A DNA stretch of 34,400 nucleotides from an uncultured Porphyromonadaceae bacterium (GCA_900542255.1 UQMR01000021.1:1-34400), one strand, 5' to 3'; shown: positions 15,327 to 24,970, counted from the first letter of the stretch. Numbers and translations: made by a program. Notes: generated from the sequence alone by a model not told the origin.

Positions 15327-15752
15327 TCAATGGTGGGAACGTTGCAGGTTCCTTTGCTTGCGCTGTAACTGAGAAAGCAGGTTGCGCGCACTTTTTATCG
15401 TCATGTAGAAGCGGGGGGCTGAGTGCTCGGAGAGAACTGTCATCAATGCCTCATTGAAACTCTTGCGGTTCTTGCAGCGTTCCATACATTCGAGCGTGCG
15501 ACGTGTCAACTCTTGATACATCTCCTGTTTGAGCCTATTGTTGCAGGGATATGGCTTTCCTTGCAGGATGCTGCAAATGTTGCGTCGTGCCAGCTCGTAG
15601 GTTACATAAAAACGGGGGGCTCCCCCGGAGATGGTACGCTCGATGAGCTCTTCGCGAGAGACGTAGGGTGCCTTGTCGCCCAAATCATGCAGCACTTTGT
15701 GGTAAGCTGCAAGAAAATCGCGGTCGCGGTCGTTCTTGAAATATAATTTCAT
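15327..15752 (-). CDS. Unrecognised 141-residue protein with internal duplication
   Basis: A small, basic, soluble protein. Residues 13-66 and 80-132 look like two diverged copies of one unit of about 55-67 residues: each ends in APRFY-T followed by an AR-containing helix (APRFYVTYELARRNICSIL at 45-63, APRFYMTIKSARNLLSQL at 112-129). The C-terminus is strongly basic (QRKQRNLQRSHH), which would suit nucleic-acid binding. No named family is recognised. A good promoter and repeated operator-like motifs lie just upstream, so it is probably the first gene of a regulated two-gene unit. Confidence 0.75.
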   Translation of the reverse strand: MKLYFKNDRDRDFLAAYHKVLHDLGDKAPYVSREELIERTISGGAPRFYVTYELARRNICSILQGKPYPCNNRLKQEMYQELTRRTLECMERCKNRKSFNEALMTVLSEHSAPRFYMTIKSARNLLSQLQRKQRNLQRSHH

Positions 15753-15801
15753 AAGATATGCATTTTATGGTTTTTAATACTGCTTCGGATTCCCGACAGG
15801 G

Positions 15802-15809
15802 CAAAGATA
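15802..15809 (-). promoter_or_regulatory. Promoter -7 box for the 141-residue gene
   Basis: On the minus strand the sequence reads TATCTTTG, a perfect TAnnTTTG box, about 50 nt upstream of the ATG at 15752. The upstream side is strongly AT-rich. No clean -33 TTTG is present. Confidence 0.6.
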
Positions 15810-15813
15810 GTAT

Positions 15814-15870
15814 ATAATATGGTATTTTTACATGCAATAACGGGTAAATTTACCATATTATTTTACCATA
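15814..15870. promoter_or_regulatory. Cluster of TACCATA motifs, candidate operator
   Basis: The motif TACCATA occurs at 15851-15857 and 15864-15870, and inverted (TATGGTA) at 15818-15824. The outer pair forms a perfect 11-bp inverted repeat (15814-15824 with 15851-15861). A 12-bp perfect palindrome, GGTAAATTTACC, sits at 15843-15854. The cluster lies just upstream of the minus-strand -7 box and between two divergent promoters, a typical place for regulator binding. The binding protein is unknown. Confidence 0.5.
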
Positions 15871-15938
15871 GCATTTTCAGTAATCTTATAGTTGATTAAA
15901 AAGAGGGTTGCGGCACACTCGGATAAAAAAAATTTAGC

Positions 15939-15946
15939 TACTTTTG
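15939..15946 (+). promoter_or_regulatory. Promoter -7 box for the GSCFA gene
   Basis: TACTTTTG matches TAnnTTTG and lies 22 nt before the ATG at 15969, giving a short leader. It probably drives the GSCFA and murF-alr genes. Confidence 0.6.
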
Positions 15947-15968
15947 AACAATAAACCCGCGCGACGAC

Positions 15969-16976
15969 ATGAAATGGACTACGCCCGTAACAGTGGCGAC
16001 AGAGAAGGGATATTTGCGACATGGAATGCCCATACTGATGATGGGGTCGTGCTTCGCCGACCATATAGGCTCATACTTGCAGGAGGCCAAGTTTGACGTA
16101 TGCCTCAACCCATACGGCACGTTGTACAATCCCGAGTCGATAGCGAGTGCCATAGAACGACTGGCGGAGGGACGCCCTTACGAAGAGGAGGAGCTGCGCT
16201 ACGACGGTTTCCTGTGGTATAGCTATATGCATCATGGTAGTTTCTCGTCGCCCGACCGCAGCGCGGCTTTACAGGCCATGAACCGAAGCTACAAACGGGC
16301 GGCCGACTTGCTGCCTCGCTGCCAACGGCTTATAGCGACTTGGGGTACCGCTTATGTCTACCGGCTGAAAGAGACGGGCATGACGGTGGCCAACTGCCAC
16401 AAACAGCCCGAAAAGGTCTTTGAACGGGCCCGCATAGAGGCCGATGAGATTGTAGCCCGCTGGGAGCTGCTCACTCAACGGCTGCACGAATATGCCCCCG
16501 GATGCCGCGTGCTACTCACGGTAAGCCCCATACGCCACCTGCGCGACGGCGCCCACAACAACCAGCTGAGCAAAGCGACGCTGCTGCTTGCCGCCGATGC
16601 CTTGTGCCGAAGATATCCTGAGACGTACAGCTACTTCCCGGCCTACGAAATCGTAATGGATGAGTTGCGGGACTACCGTTTCTATGCAGAAGACATGACG
16701 CATCCTGCAGCGGCGGCTGTGGCCTACATAAGAGAGCGTTTTGCCGAGGCTTACTTTACGTCGGAGACCGCACGCCTTGCCACTGCCTGCGAGAAGATTG
16801 CGACAGGATTGCGCCATCGCCCCCTCAAAGGGTGCAGCAGCCCGGCATACCGGGATTTTGCAGCTTCGCTGCTCAGGCAGATGGATGAGCTGGCTGCGGG
16901 CTGCGATGCCATAGACTACTCGGCCGAAAGAAAAGAGATAGAACAACTTTTACAACATAACTGCAATGAACTATAA
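15969..16976 (+). CDS. GSCFA-domain protein (SGNH-like)
   Basis: A 335-residue protein carrying the name-giving GSCFA motif at residues 26-30 (MMGSCFADHIG), where the Ser is the putative nucleophile of an SGNH-hydrolase-like fold. Further family features are NPYGTLYNP near 47-55, TWGTAYVY, LLTVSPIRHLRDGAHNNQLSKA and a YFPAYEIVMDELRDYRFY--DMTHP block near 220-245 that supplies the His-containing C-terminal motif. The biochemical role of GSCFA proteins is not settled; esterase or acyl-transfer activity is inferred from the fold. The start of the murF-alr gene overlaps its end by 11 bp, so expression is linked to peptidoglycan synthesis. Confidence 0.9.
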   Translation: MKWTTPVTVATEKGYLRHGMPILMMGSCFADHIGSYLQEAKFDVCLNPYGTLYNPESIASAIERLAEGRPYEEEELRYDGFLWYSYMHHGSFSSPDRSAALQAMNRSYKRAADLLPRCQRLIATWGTAYVYRLKETGMTVANCHKQPEKVFERARIEADEIVARWELLTQRLHEYAPGCRVLLTVSPIRHLRDGAHNNQLSKATLLLAADALCRRYPETYSYFPAYEIVMDELRDYRFYAEDMTHPAAAAVAYIRERFAEAYFTSETARLATACEKIATGLRHRPLKGCSSPAYRDFAASLLRQMDELAAGCDAIDYSAERKEIEQLLQHNCNEL

Positions 16977-19437
16977 CACGTCACAAATTGCCACCATCAT
17001 AAAAGCGCGATGCAATGTGCACGCCGACTATAAACTGTCGGTCCTCTTGACCGACAGCCGCTCGCTCACGTTTCCCGAAGAGAGCCTCTTCTTTGCCCTT
17101 GTGACGGAACGCAATGACGGACACCGCTACATAAAGGAGTTGTATGACAAGGGTGTGCGCAACTTTGTGGTACGACAAATCCCCGATAACGCCGAGGCTA
17201 TGCCCGAGGCCAATTTTCTTGTCGTAAACGATACCCTGGCCGCCTTGCAAATGTTGGCTGCCTATCACCGCCGGCTGTTTGACATCCCGGTAATAGGCAT
17301 CACGGGCAGCAACGGCAAGACATCGGTGAAAGAGTGGCTGCACCAACTCTTGCAAGAGGATTATAACATTGTGCGCTCGCCGCGCAGCTATAACTCGCAG
17401 ACGGGCGTGCCGCTCTCGGTATGGCAGCTGAACGAAAAGACGGAGCTGGCTCTCTTCGAGGCAGGCATATCACGCCCCGACGAGATGCAACGGCTCGAAG
17501 AAATCATACAACCTACGATAGGCCTTATCACGAATATCGGAGAGGCGCACCAAGAGGGTTTCTCGTCGATGCAACAGAAGTGTATGGAGAAGCTCACGCT
17601 CCTGAAAGGGTGCGACTGCATCATTTATGACGGCGACAACGAGCTGATACGGGAGTGTGTGGAGAAACTCTGCCTGGGGGCTTACGAGATAGCCTGGTCG
17701 CGCAAGGACCGCGACAAACCGCTCTATATATCGGCCATCGTCAAGGGGGAGAACTCGACCCGCATCGACTATACCTACCTGCAATATATGCTGAGCATGA
17801 CTATCCCGTTTACCGATGATGCCTCGATACAGAATGCCATACATTGCCTCGCCATCATGCTATACCTGAACCGGATGCCCGAGGTTATCGCGGGACGCAT
17901 GCAACGGCTCACCCCGGTGGCGATGCGTATGGAGGTGAAAGAGGGCAACAACGGGTGTCTCATTATCAACGACAGCTATAACTCTGACATAGACTCGCTG
18001 ACGATTGCTCTCGACTTTCAGGCACGGCGCGCCGCTACGGGCAAGATGAAGCGCACGCTTATCCTCTCGGACATTTTCCAGACGGGATTGCCGCCGGCTA
18101 CGCTTTATCGCAAGGTGTCGGAGTTGCTCAAAGCCAAAGGCATAGAGCGGCTCATAGGGATAGGACCGGAGATATCGGACAATGCCTATCTTTTTGATAT
18201 AGAGAAGAGTTTCTACTCCGACACGCGGGAGTTTGTAGAGAAGCTCACCCCTTCGGAGATGTTCCGCAACGAGCTTATCCTCATCAAGGGCGCCCGCAAT
18301 TTCCACTTCGAGCTTATATCGGAGGCTCTTGAACTGAAACAGCACGAGACGATATTGGAGGTCAACCTCGACGCTCTCGTAAACAACCTGAACCATTACA
18401 AAGAGATGCTCCACCCCACTACCAAGGTAGTGTGTATGGTAAAGGCGTTCGGCTACGGTGCCGGGTCGTATGAGATAGCGAAGACGTTGCAGGAGCGCGG
18501 CGCCGATTACCTGGCGGTGGCTGTTGCCGATGAAGGAGCCGAGTTGCGCAAGGCGGGTATTACCATGCCTATTATTGTGATGAATCCGGAGATAAGCAGT
18601 TTCCGCACGCTTTTCAGCTATCGGCTCGAACCGGAGATTTACAGCTTCAACCTCCTGAGTGCGCTGCTTGCCGAGGGCGAAAAGCTGGGGGTGTCGGGCT
18701 ACCCGGTACACATCAAAATCGACTCGGGAATGCACCGGCTGGGATTTACCGAGGAACAAATCGATGACCTCACGGTGGTGCTGCAATCGCAAATCGTACT
18801 GATGGCCCGCTCGGTCTTCTCGCATTTTGCCGGCAGCGACGAGAGCATACATGATGCCTACACGCAACGGCAGATAGAGATATTTACCCGCTGTGCCGAG
18901 AAACTGCAAGCTGCCTCGAAGCACAAAATCATGCGGCATATCCTTAATACGGCCGGTATAGAGCGTTTCAGCGAGGCTCAAATGGAGATGGTGCGGTTGG
19001 GGATTGGCCTGTATGGCATATCGCCGACGGGTGAAAAGAGAGGGTTGCAACCTGTAAGCACGCTGAAAACGACGATTCTGCAAATACACGAGTACGAGGC
19101 GGGCGAGACAATCGGTTATGGCCGCCACGGTGTGTTGAAACGCCGCTCGCGCATTGCTGTCATCCCCATAGGATATGCCGACGGTATGGACCGCAGATTA
19201 GGCAACGGTCGCGGCGAGGTGTATATCAACGGCGCAAGAGCTGCCATTGTGGGGAATATATGTATGGATATTTGCATGGTCGATGTCACAGAGATATCCT
19301 GTAATGAGGGCGACCGCGTAGAGATATTCGGAGAGCATATCCCGGTGGAGGAGATTGCCGGCAAACTGGACACGATTTCCTACGAGATACTCACCTCGGT
19401 ATCGACACGCGTGAAACGGGTATATTACAGAGAATAA
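16966..19437 (+). CDS. Bifunctional MurF ligase / alanine racemase
   Basis: An 823-residue fusion of two consecutive cytoplasmic peptidoglycan enzymes. Residues about 1-455 are a Mur ligase: ATP-binding loop GITGSNGKTSVKEW (GSNGKT at 114-119), NIGEAHQEGF, and NDSYNSD of the central domain. This half joins D-Ala-D-Ala to UDP-MurNAc-tripeptide (MurF). Residues about 460-823 are a fold-type III PLP alanine racemase with Lys493 in VCMVKAFGYG as the PLP lysine, HIKIDSGMHRLGF, and the C-terminal IGYADGMDR and GNICMDICMVDV. The racemase supplies D-Ala for the substrate of the ligase. The fusion is well known in Bacteroidetes. It overlaps the GSCFA gene by 11 bp. Confidence 0.96.
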   Translation: MNYNTSQIATIIKARCNVHADYKLSVLLTDSRSLTFPEESLFFALVTERNDGHRYIKELYDKGVRNFVVRQIPDNAEAMPEANFLVVNDTLAALQMLAAYHRRLFDIPVIGITGSNGKTSVKEWLHQLLQEDYNIVRSPRSYNSQTGVPLSVWQLNEKTELALFEAGISRPDEMQRLEEIIQPTIGLITNIGEAHQEGFSSMQQKCMEKLTLLKGCDCIIYDGDNELIRECVEKLCLGAYEIAWSRKDRDKPLYISAIVKGENSTRIDYTYLQYMLSMTIPFTDDASIQNAIHCLAIMLYLNRMPEVIAGRMQRLTPVAMRMEVKEGNNGCLIINDSYNSDIDSLTIALDFQARRAATGKMKRTLILSDIFQTGLPPATLYRKVSELLKAKGIERLIGIGPEISDNAYLFDIEKSFYSDTREFVEKLTPSEMFRNELILIKGARNFHFELISEALELKQHETILEVNLDALVNNLNHYKEMLHPTTKVVCMVKAFGYGAGSYEIAKTLQERGADYLAVAVADEGAELRKAGITMPIIVMNPEISSFRTLFSYRLEPEIYSFNLLSALLAEGEKLGVSGYPVHIKIDSGMHRLGFTEEQIDDLTVVLQSQIVLMARSVFSHFAGSDESIHDAYTQRQIEIFTRCAEKLQAASKHKIMRHILNTAGIERFSEAQMEMVRLGIGLYGISPTGEKRGLQPVSTLKTTILQIHEYEAGETIGYGRHGVLKRRSRIAVIPIGYADGMDRRLGNGRGEVYINGARAAIVGNICMDICMVDVTEISCNEGDRVEIFGEHIPVEEIAGKLDTISYEILTSVSTRVKRVYYRE

Positions 19438-19476
19438 GGATTTAATAACAGAACTAAAACAGAAAGGGAATAAAAG

Positions 19477-19785
19477 ATGCTTGGACTTTCGGGTACGGCT
19501 TATTTTATATTGGTAATCATCATTGCATTGGCCGGGAGGCGGCGTACGATTGGTTTCGGATGGCCGTTTCTCTTGGGAGTGTTGTTTACTCCCATCGTGA
19601 GCCTTGTTGCTGTACTACTGTCGGATAAGTTACCCAACGGCGATACCCGCTGGGGCTGTTTGTGGCCTCTTGTGGTAATGCTGTTGCTGCTCATTCTGGC
19701 GATTCCGGTGCTGCTTCTTTTCGGAGCCGCCATCATGGCTTTCTTTGCCTCGGTGGCCGATACGGGCGGCATGATGAGTATATGA
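19477..19785 (+). CDS. Small three-span membrane protein, unknown function
   Basis: A 102-residue hydrophobic protein with segments at about 5-20, 28-47 and 62-92, separated by basic (AGRRRT) and polar (SDKLPNGDTRWG) loops. It starts 39 bp after murF-alr with an A-rich leader (AGGGAATAAAAG before the ATG) that could serve as ribosome binding site. No family is recognised. Likely at the end of the GSCFA/murF-alr transcript. Confidence 0.65.
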   Translation: MLGLSGTAYFILVIIIALAGRRRTIGFGWPFLLGVLFTPIVSLVAVLLSDKLPNGDTRWGCLWPLVVMLLLLILAIPVLLLFGAAIMAFFASVADTGGMMSI

Positions 19786-19855
19786 CACGGGCCGCAGTGC
19801 TTGCAAAAGCTGCCTGCAAGAGAGTGGGAATATTGATTATATGACAAAGTTTGCT

Positions 19856-19863
19856 TACATTTG
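19856..19863 (+). promoter_or_regulatory. Promoter for the dxs cluster
   Basis: TACATTTG matches TAnnTTTG; TTG at 19833-19835 is a plausible partial -33 element with a 20-bp spacer, close to the Bacteroidetes spacing. Transcription would start near 19870, which excludes the TTG at 19861 as start codon for the next gene. Confidence 0.6.
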
Positions 19864-19980
19864 CGTGCCTTTCCCGACAAGACAGGAGGAGATGTGAATG
19901 AGGGTAATGCGACGATGTATGCAGGGAAAAACCTTGCAGACGATTGTCAGCCCAACAGGACCCCAAGAAAAAGAAAAAGA

Positions 19981-20166
19981 ATGCGCAGATTTTCTACTTT
20001 CAATATCGTATGCCTTGTGTTGCTGTGGTTAGCCTTGTGCGGCTTTGTCATAGCAAAGGCCGAGCTTAATTTTGCGACGGTCTTCTCTATCATTGCATCG
20101 GGCATCATTGTCTTTGTACCGGTGTACAAGAGCAAGAAAAAGGAGAGAGAAAACAATAAGAAATAA
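19981..20166 (+). CDS. Small two-span membrane protein, unknown function
   Basis: A 61-residue protein with two hydrophobic helices (about 7-24 and 30-48) and a Lys/Arg/Glu-rich C-terminal tail. The ATG at 19981 follows an A/G-rich leader (AAGAAAAAGAAAAAGA), and the upstream in-frame part is unlike protein. An ATG at 19915 in the same frame would add 22 residues. It precedes dxs by 22 bp, so it is probably co-transcribed with it. Confidence 0.55.
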   Translation: MRRFSTFNIVCLVLLWLALCGFVIAKAELNFATVFSIIASGIIVFVPVYKSKKKERENNKK

Positions 20167-20188
20167 GCAATAGGAGAGCAACGGAATC

Positions 20189-22093
20189 ATGGCGGAAACG
20201 ACCCAACATAATTTGTTGTCAGAGATAAACAGCCCCGAAGATTTGCGACGGCTCCCGGTGGAGATGCTGCCGCAGGTGTGCCGCGAGTTGCGCGGCTTTA
20301 TCATTGATGCCTGCTCGAAAAACCCGGGACACTTCGGGTCGAGCATGGGGGCAGTAGAAATCACGGTGGCGCTGCACTATGTATTCGACACGCCTTACGA
20401 CCGCATTGTATGGGACGTAGGCCATCAGGCATACAGCCACAAGATACTCACGGGACGCCGCGACAAATTTGACACCAACCGCAAACTGAATGGTATCAGC
20501 GGTTTTCCCAACCCGAAGGAGAGCCCCTATGATGCTTTTATAGGGGGGCATGCCTCCAATTCCATATCGGCCGCCTTGGGTATGGCGATTGCCACCGAAC
20601 TGAGGAAAGATGAGCCGGAGCGCAAGGTTATCGCCGTCATAGGCGATGCCTCTATCGCGGGCGGACTGGCCTTTGAAGGCCTCAACAACGCCTCGACGAA
20701 TCCCAACAACCTCCTCATCATACTCAATGACAACGATATGGCAATAGACCATAACGTGGGAGGCCTCAACAACTACCTCGTAGATATCACCACCTCGCGC
20801 CGCTACAACCGGATGCGCAACAACCTGTATCAACTGCTCAAACGGCTCAACCTCATCGGGGAGGAGCACCGGGGGTCGATTCTGCGATTCAACAACAGCC
20901 TGAAATCGCTGCTGACAAAACAACAGAATATCTTTGAGGGTCTCAACATAAGGTACTTCGGCCCTACCGACGGCCACGATGTGGAAAACATCGTACGTAT
21001 CCTGCAAGACATCAAAGAGATGAAAGGTCCCAAGCTGTTGCACTTGTGTACCAAAAAGGGCAAGGGCTACGAGCCGGCCGAGACGTCGCCGACTTTATGG
21101 CATGCTCCCGGGAAATTCGACAAGGAGACGGGCGAGGTGCTTATAGACAACGACCCGAATAAGCCTTGTAAGTTTCAGGAGGTTTTCGGCCGTACTCTGG
21201 TAGAACTTGCCGAGCAAAACGAACGCATCGTTGCCATCACGCCGGCAATGCCCACGGGCAGCTCCATGACCTATATGATGCAGCGTTTCCCCGAAAGGTC
21301 GTTTGACGTAGGTATCTCGGAGGAGCATGCCGTCACCTTCTCGGCCGGACTGGCCAAGGAGGGCCTGCTGCCCTACTGTTGCATATACTCTTCGTTTCTG
21401 CAACGCGCTTACGACGAAATCATACATGACGTGTCGATACTGGGATTGCCGGTTACTTTCTGCATAGACCGCGCCGGTATCGTAGGCGAAGACGGAGTAA
21501 CGCATCACGGCAGTTTCGATTTGAGTTACATGCGCTGCATCCCGGGCATGACCATTGCCGCTCCGATGGACGAGCATACCTTGCGGCACTTGTTATACAC
21601 GGCTCAGGCCGTAGAACATGGCCCGCTGGCTATACGTTACCCGCGCGGCGGCGGCGAGATAACCCAATGGCACTGCCCGATGCATGAGATACCCCTGGGC
21701 AAAGGCCGTAAACTATGCGACGGCAAGAGCGATATCGCTGTGCTGAGCATAGGCAACATAGGTACGGCTGCCATGCACGCCATAGAGAAGGCACGGGAGA
21801 GGGGTATAGAAGCCGCTCACTACGATATGATATTCTTAAAACCGCTCGACGAAGATATTCTGCAAGAGGTTGCATCGTGCTACCGACGTATCATCACCGT
21901 AGAGAATGGCACCATCGTGGGAGGATTGGGCTCGGCTATCATAGAGTGGCTCAACGACCACGGCCATAACATCAGAGTAAAACGAGTAGGCATCCCCGAC
22001 CGCTTTATAGCACAAGGCACTGTCGCTCAGTTGCATAAATTGTGCGGGATGGATGTCGACAACATATACGAGATCCTTACGACTGAATGGTAA
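20189..22093 (+). CDS. dxs: 1-deoxy-D-xylulose-5-phosphate synthase
   Basis: A 634-residue thiamine-diphosphate enzyme that condenses pyruvate and glyceraldehyde 3-phosphate, the first step of the MEP isoprenoid pathway. Family landmarks are [36 protein letters not shown], the thiamine/Mg2+ motif [16 protein letters not shown] (from residue 152) with LNDNDMAID, the catalytic Glu378 in [10 protein letters not shown], and [15 protein letters not shown]. Length matches the family. Preceded by a GGAGAG-containing leader. It is followed 21 bp later by trkA. Its product feeds the polyprenyl synthase encoded at 2215. Confidence 0.97.
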   Translation: MAETTQHNLLSEINSPEDLRRLPVEMLPQVCRELRGFIIDACSKNPGHFGSSMGAVEITVALHYVFDTPYDRIVWDVGHQAYSHKILTGRRDKFDTNRKLNGISGFPNPKESPYDAFIGGHASNSISAALGMAIATELRKDEPERKVIAVIGDASIAGGLAFEGLNNASTNPNNLLIILNDNDMAIDHNVGGLNNYLVDITTSRRYNRMRNNLYQLLKRLNLIGEEHRGSILRFNNSLKSLLTKQQNIFEGLNIRYFGPTDGHDVENIVRILQDIKEMKGPKLLHLCTKKGKGYEPAETSPTLWHAPGKFDKETGEVLIDNDPNKPCKFQEVFGRTLVELAEQNERIVAITPAMPTGSSMTYMMQRFPERSFDVGISEEHAVTFSAGLAKEGLLPYCCIYSSFLQRAYDEIIHDVSILGLPVTFCIDRAGIVGEDGVTHHGSFDLSYMRCIPGMTIAAPMDEHTLRHLLYTAQAVEHGPLAIRYPRGGGEITQWHCPMHEIPLGKGRKLCDGKSDIAVLSIGNIGTAAMHAIEKARERGIEAAHYDMIFLKPLDEDILQEVASCYRRIITVENGTIVGGLGSAIIEWLNDHGHNIRVKRVGIPDRFIAQGTVAQLHKLCGMDVDNIYEILTTEW

Positions 22094-22114
22094 AAATTTT
22101 TATCGAAAAGTAAA

Positions 22115-23449
22115 ATGAAAATCGTGATAGCCGGTGCCGGTGAAGTAGGCACCCACTTGGCCAAATTGCTCTCACGCGAAGAGCTCGACGTCGTGCTCAT
22201 AGACAGCGACAGCAGCAAACTTGCCATGCTGGACTCTAACTACAACCTCATGACCGTTGTGGGCAACCCCACATCGTTCTCGGTACTCAAAGAGGCGGAT
22301 GTGGCCAGCGCCGGGCTTTTTGTGGCGGTAATGCCTTACGAGACACGCAATATCGTGGCTTGTACCATAGCGTCGCAAATGGGTGCGGAACAAACCGTTG
22401 CCCGCATAGATAATTATGAGTATCTCAAACCCGAGAACCGCGAATTTTTCAAACGCATGGGTGTGCACCACCTCATCTTCCCCGAAATGCTTGCCGTGGA
22501 AGAGGTTATAATGTCTATGAAGCATACGTGGGCACGCAATTGGTTTGAACTCTACAACGGTGCTCTCATCCTCATCGGCGTAAAGCTGCGCGACACGGCC
22601 AGCATTATCAACAAAAAGCTCTACGAACTGACCAGCCAAAGCAACATCTTCCACATCGCGGCCATCAAACGCGAAAACCGAACCATCATCCCGCGAGGTA
22701 ATGACGAAGTGTTGTTGGGCGATATAGTGTACTTTACGACCACGTCGCAATACATCGAACAGATACGCGAGATATGTGGTAAACGCACCATTACCGTCAA
22801 AAACGTCATGATAATGGGCGGCAGCCGCATCGCCATACGCATCTCGACCTCGATAGGCGACGAGGTACGCATAAAACTCATAGAGACAGACCGTGAAAAG
22901 GCGTACAAACTGACCGAACAGATGAAGCATACCGCCATCATACAGGGCGACGCTCGCGACGAAGAGCTTCTCAAAGAGGAGGGTATAAGCAACATGGATA
23001 TGTTTATCGCCCTCACAGGAAGTTCCGAGGCCAACATATTGGGCTGCCTCACGGCAAAACGGCTGGGTGTGCCCCGCACGGTAGCCGAGGTGGAGAACCT
23101 GCAATATATCCCTATTGCCGAGGGATTGAATATAGGTACTATCCTCAATAAGAAGCTGCTGGCTGCCAGCCACATTTTCCAGATATTGCTGGATGCCGAC
23201 TCGTCGAATGCCAAATGCCTCGCCCTGGCCGATGCCGAGGTGATAGAGATGACGGCCAAGCCGGGCTCGAAGATTACGCGACAAGTCGTCAAAGACCTGA
23301 ATCTTCCTACCGACATGACGCTGGGCGGTGTCATACATAACGGTATAGGTTATATCGTATCGGGTAATACGCAGATACGACCGGGCGACCATGTTTTGGT
23401 GTTCTGTCTTGAAACTGCCATCCACAAGATAGACCGATGGTTTAACTAA
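22115..23449 (+). CDS. trkA: Trk potassium uptake regulatory subunit TrkA
   Basis: A 444-residue cytoplasmic protein built of two RCK_N/RCK_C repeats. The first Rossmann motif is IVIAGAGEVGTHLA at residues 3-16 with an acidic ribose-binding end VVLIDSD; the second is MIMGGSRIAIRIS at about 231-243, in which the Gly pattern is degenerate (GGSRIA). TrkA binds NAD(H)/ATP and gates the TrkH channel encoded 11 bp downstream. The pairing and order match the trkA-trkH arrangement of many Bacteroidetes. Confidence 0.95.
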   Translation: MKIVIAGAGEVGTHLAKLLSREELDVVLIDSDSSKLAMLDSNYNLMTVVGNPTSFSVLKEADVASAGLFVAVMPYETRNIVACTIASQMGAEQTVARIDNYEYLKPENREFFKRMGVHHLIFPEMLAVEEVIMSMKHTWARNWFELYNGALILIGVKLRDTASIINKKLYELTSQSNIFHIAAIKRENRTIIPRGNDEVLLGDIVYFTTTSQYIEQIREICGKRTITVKNVMIMGGSRIAIRISTSIGDEVRIKLIETDREKAYKLTEQMKHTAIIQGDARDEELLKEEGISNMDMFIALTGSSEANILGCLTAKRLGVPRTVAEVENLQYIPIAEGLNIGTILNKKLLAASHIFQILLDADSSNAKCLALADAEVIEMTAKPGSKITRQVVKDLNLPTDMTLGGVIHNGIGYIVSGNTQIRPGDHVLVFCLETAIHKIDRWFN

Positions 23450-23460
23450 ATAAGCGGACG

Positions 23461-24918
23461 ATGAAAAGAATCAATTTCGGCATCATATTCCGCATACTCG
23501 GCATTCTGCTTTGCATAGGGGCGGCTTTTCTTTTTATCCCCACCGCCATGTCGTTCTACTACGACGAGCCCGAGCAATGGATGTTTCTCCTCTCGGCCTG
23601 CGCGACCTTGATTACGGGTACTGTGCTTGCCACCACGCTCCGCCACCACCGCGCCATCAATGACCGCCGTGAGGGTATTCTCATAGGAGTGGGTGCATGG
23701 CTCACTTTTACGGTTGTAGGGATGCTGCCTTTTCTTGGCATAGGGACGTCGCTGTCCGACGCTGTCTTCGAGACCATCTCGGGCCTGACCACGACGGGGG
23801 CTACCATATATGAGGATATAGACTCTCTTCCGCACGGCATTCTGCTGTGGCGCAGCCTGTTGCACTGGATAGGCGGTATAGGTATCATCGTCTTTACGGT
23901 AGCATTGCTGCCCATGCTCAACCACCGAGGCGGCATGCTGCTGTTCAGCAACGAGGTGTCGGGCATGGGACAGGAAAAGCTGACACCGCGCATCAACCAG
24001 ACGGCTCTGCGGCTGTGGCTGTGCTATCTGGTGCTTACCATCATCATAACCTTGTTGTTGTATGCGGGTCCCATGGACTTGTTTGATGCCGTCAACCACG
24101 CATTCGCCACCATATCTACGGGCGGATTCTCTACCCGGCAGGCAAGCATCGCGTACTATAACTCGCCCTATATAGAGTATGTAATCACCCTGTTTTCTTT
24201 TGTGGGCGGACTGAATTTTGCCATCCTCTACAATACCATCTTTCACAACCACACCCGGCTTTTCAAGGCCGAACAGATACGATGGTATGCCGGTATAGTA
24301 GTCGCTGCCAGTGTTGTCATAACCGCGGGACTCTTCATCAAGGGCGAGTATGCTACCATAGAAGAGTGTTTCAGGAAGGCCATCTTCCAGGTGACGACTA
24401 TCATTACGACAACCGGATTCAGTACGGCCGACTACATTACATGGGGCACTTTCTATACGCTGCTGCTCATGTTGCTGATGTTCTTCGGCGGATGCGGCGG
24501 CTCTACCAGCGGTGGTGCCAAGATAGACCGCATGGTGATACTTGCCAAACATGCCCGCAACGAGTTGTACCGCGTACTGCATCCCAATGCCATACGTCCC
24601 GTACTATATAACGGCAAGGTGCTGCCCCAGGAGGTCGTATCGAAAGTTCTCTCCTTCACCGTTTTCTATGTTTTGACATGGGTATGCGGAGCTGTTTTGC
24701 TATCTATTACCGGCGTAACGCTGGGCGAAGCGGTAGGATGCGCTTTGACATGTTTAAGTAATGTAGGCCCAGGATTAGGCGTGGCAGGCCCCTCCGGCAC
24801 ATTCGCTCCTCTGCCCGACATTGCCAAGTGGATTTTGTCGGCCATGATGCTGATAGGACGTTTGGAAATATTCACAGCTCTTATTATCTTTACACCTATG
24901 TTCTGGCGAAATTCTTAG
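23461..24918 (+). CDS. trkH: Trk potassium channel subunit TrkH
   Basis: A 485-residue inner-membrane potassium transporter with four MPM (membrane-pore-membrane) repeats. The four pore loops can be read as SGLTTTGAT, STGGFST, TTTGFSTADY and SNVGPGLGV, each supplying a filter Gly. It forms the pore regulated by TrkA. The fourth pore loop (about 24740-24785) uses an unusual run of A/T-ending codons compared with the rest of the gene. A promoter for ftsK follows in the 138-bp gap. Confidence 0.95.
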   Translation: MKRINFGIIFRILGILLCIGAAFLFIPTAMSFYYDEPEQWMFLLSACATLITGTVLATTLRHHRAINDRREGILIGVGAWLTFTVVGMLPFLGIGTSLSDAVFETISGLTTTGATIYEDIDSLPHGILLWRSLLHWIGGIGIIVFTVALLPMLNHRGGMLLFSNEVSGMGQEKLTPRINQTALRLWLCYLVLTIIITLLLYAGPMDLFDAVNHAFATISTGGFSTRQASIAYYNSPYIEYVITLFSFVGGLNFAILYNTIFHNHTRLFKAEQIRWYAGIVVAASVVITAGLFIKGEYATIEECFRKAIFQVTTIITTTGFSTADYITWGTFYTLLLMLLMFFGGCGGSTSGGAKIDRMVILAKHARNELYRVLHPNAIRPVLYNGKVLPQEVVSKVLSFTVFYVLTWVCGAVLLSITGVTLGEAVGCALTCLSNVGPGLGVAGPSGTFAPLPDIAKWILSAMMLIGRLEIFTALIIFTPMFWRNS

Positions 24919-24970
24919 TCGCAAAAGAATTTTCAGAAAGGTTATGCTTACAACAGGTACAGGCTGGCAC

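Noticed and set aside
17860..19128. A 422-residue open frame on the minus strand
   Set aside because: It is antisense to the intact murF-alr fusion with all catalytic motifs.
22172..23425. A 417-residue open frame on the minus strand
   Set aside because: It is a full-length shadow of trkA in the opposite strand; composition is His/Tyr-rich and unlike a real protein.
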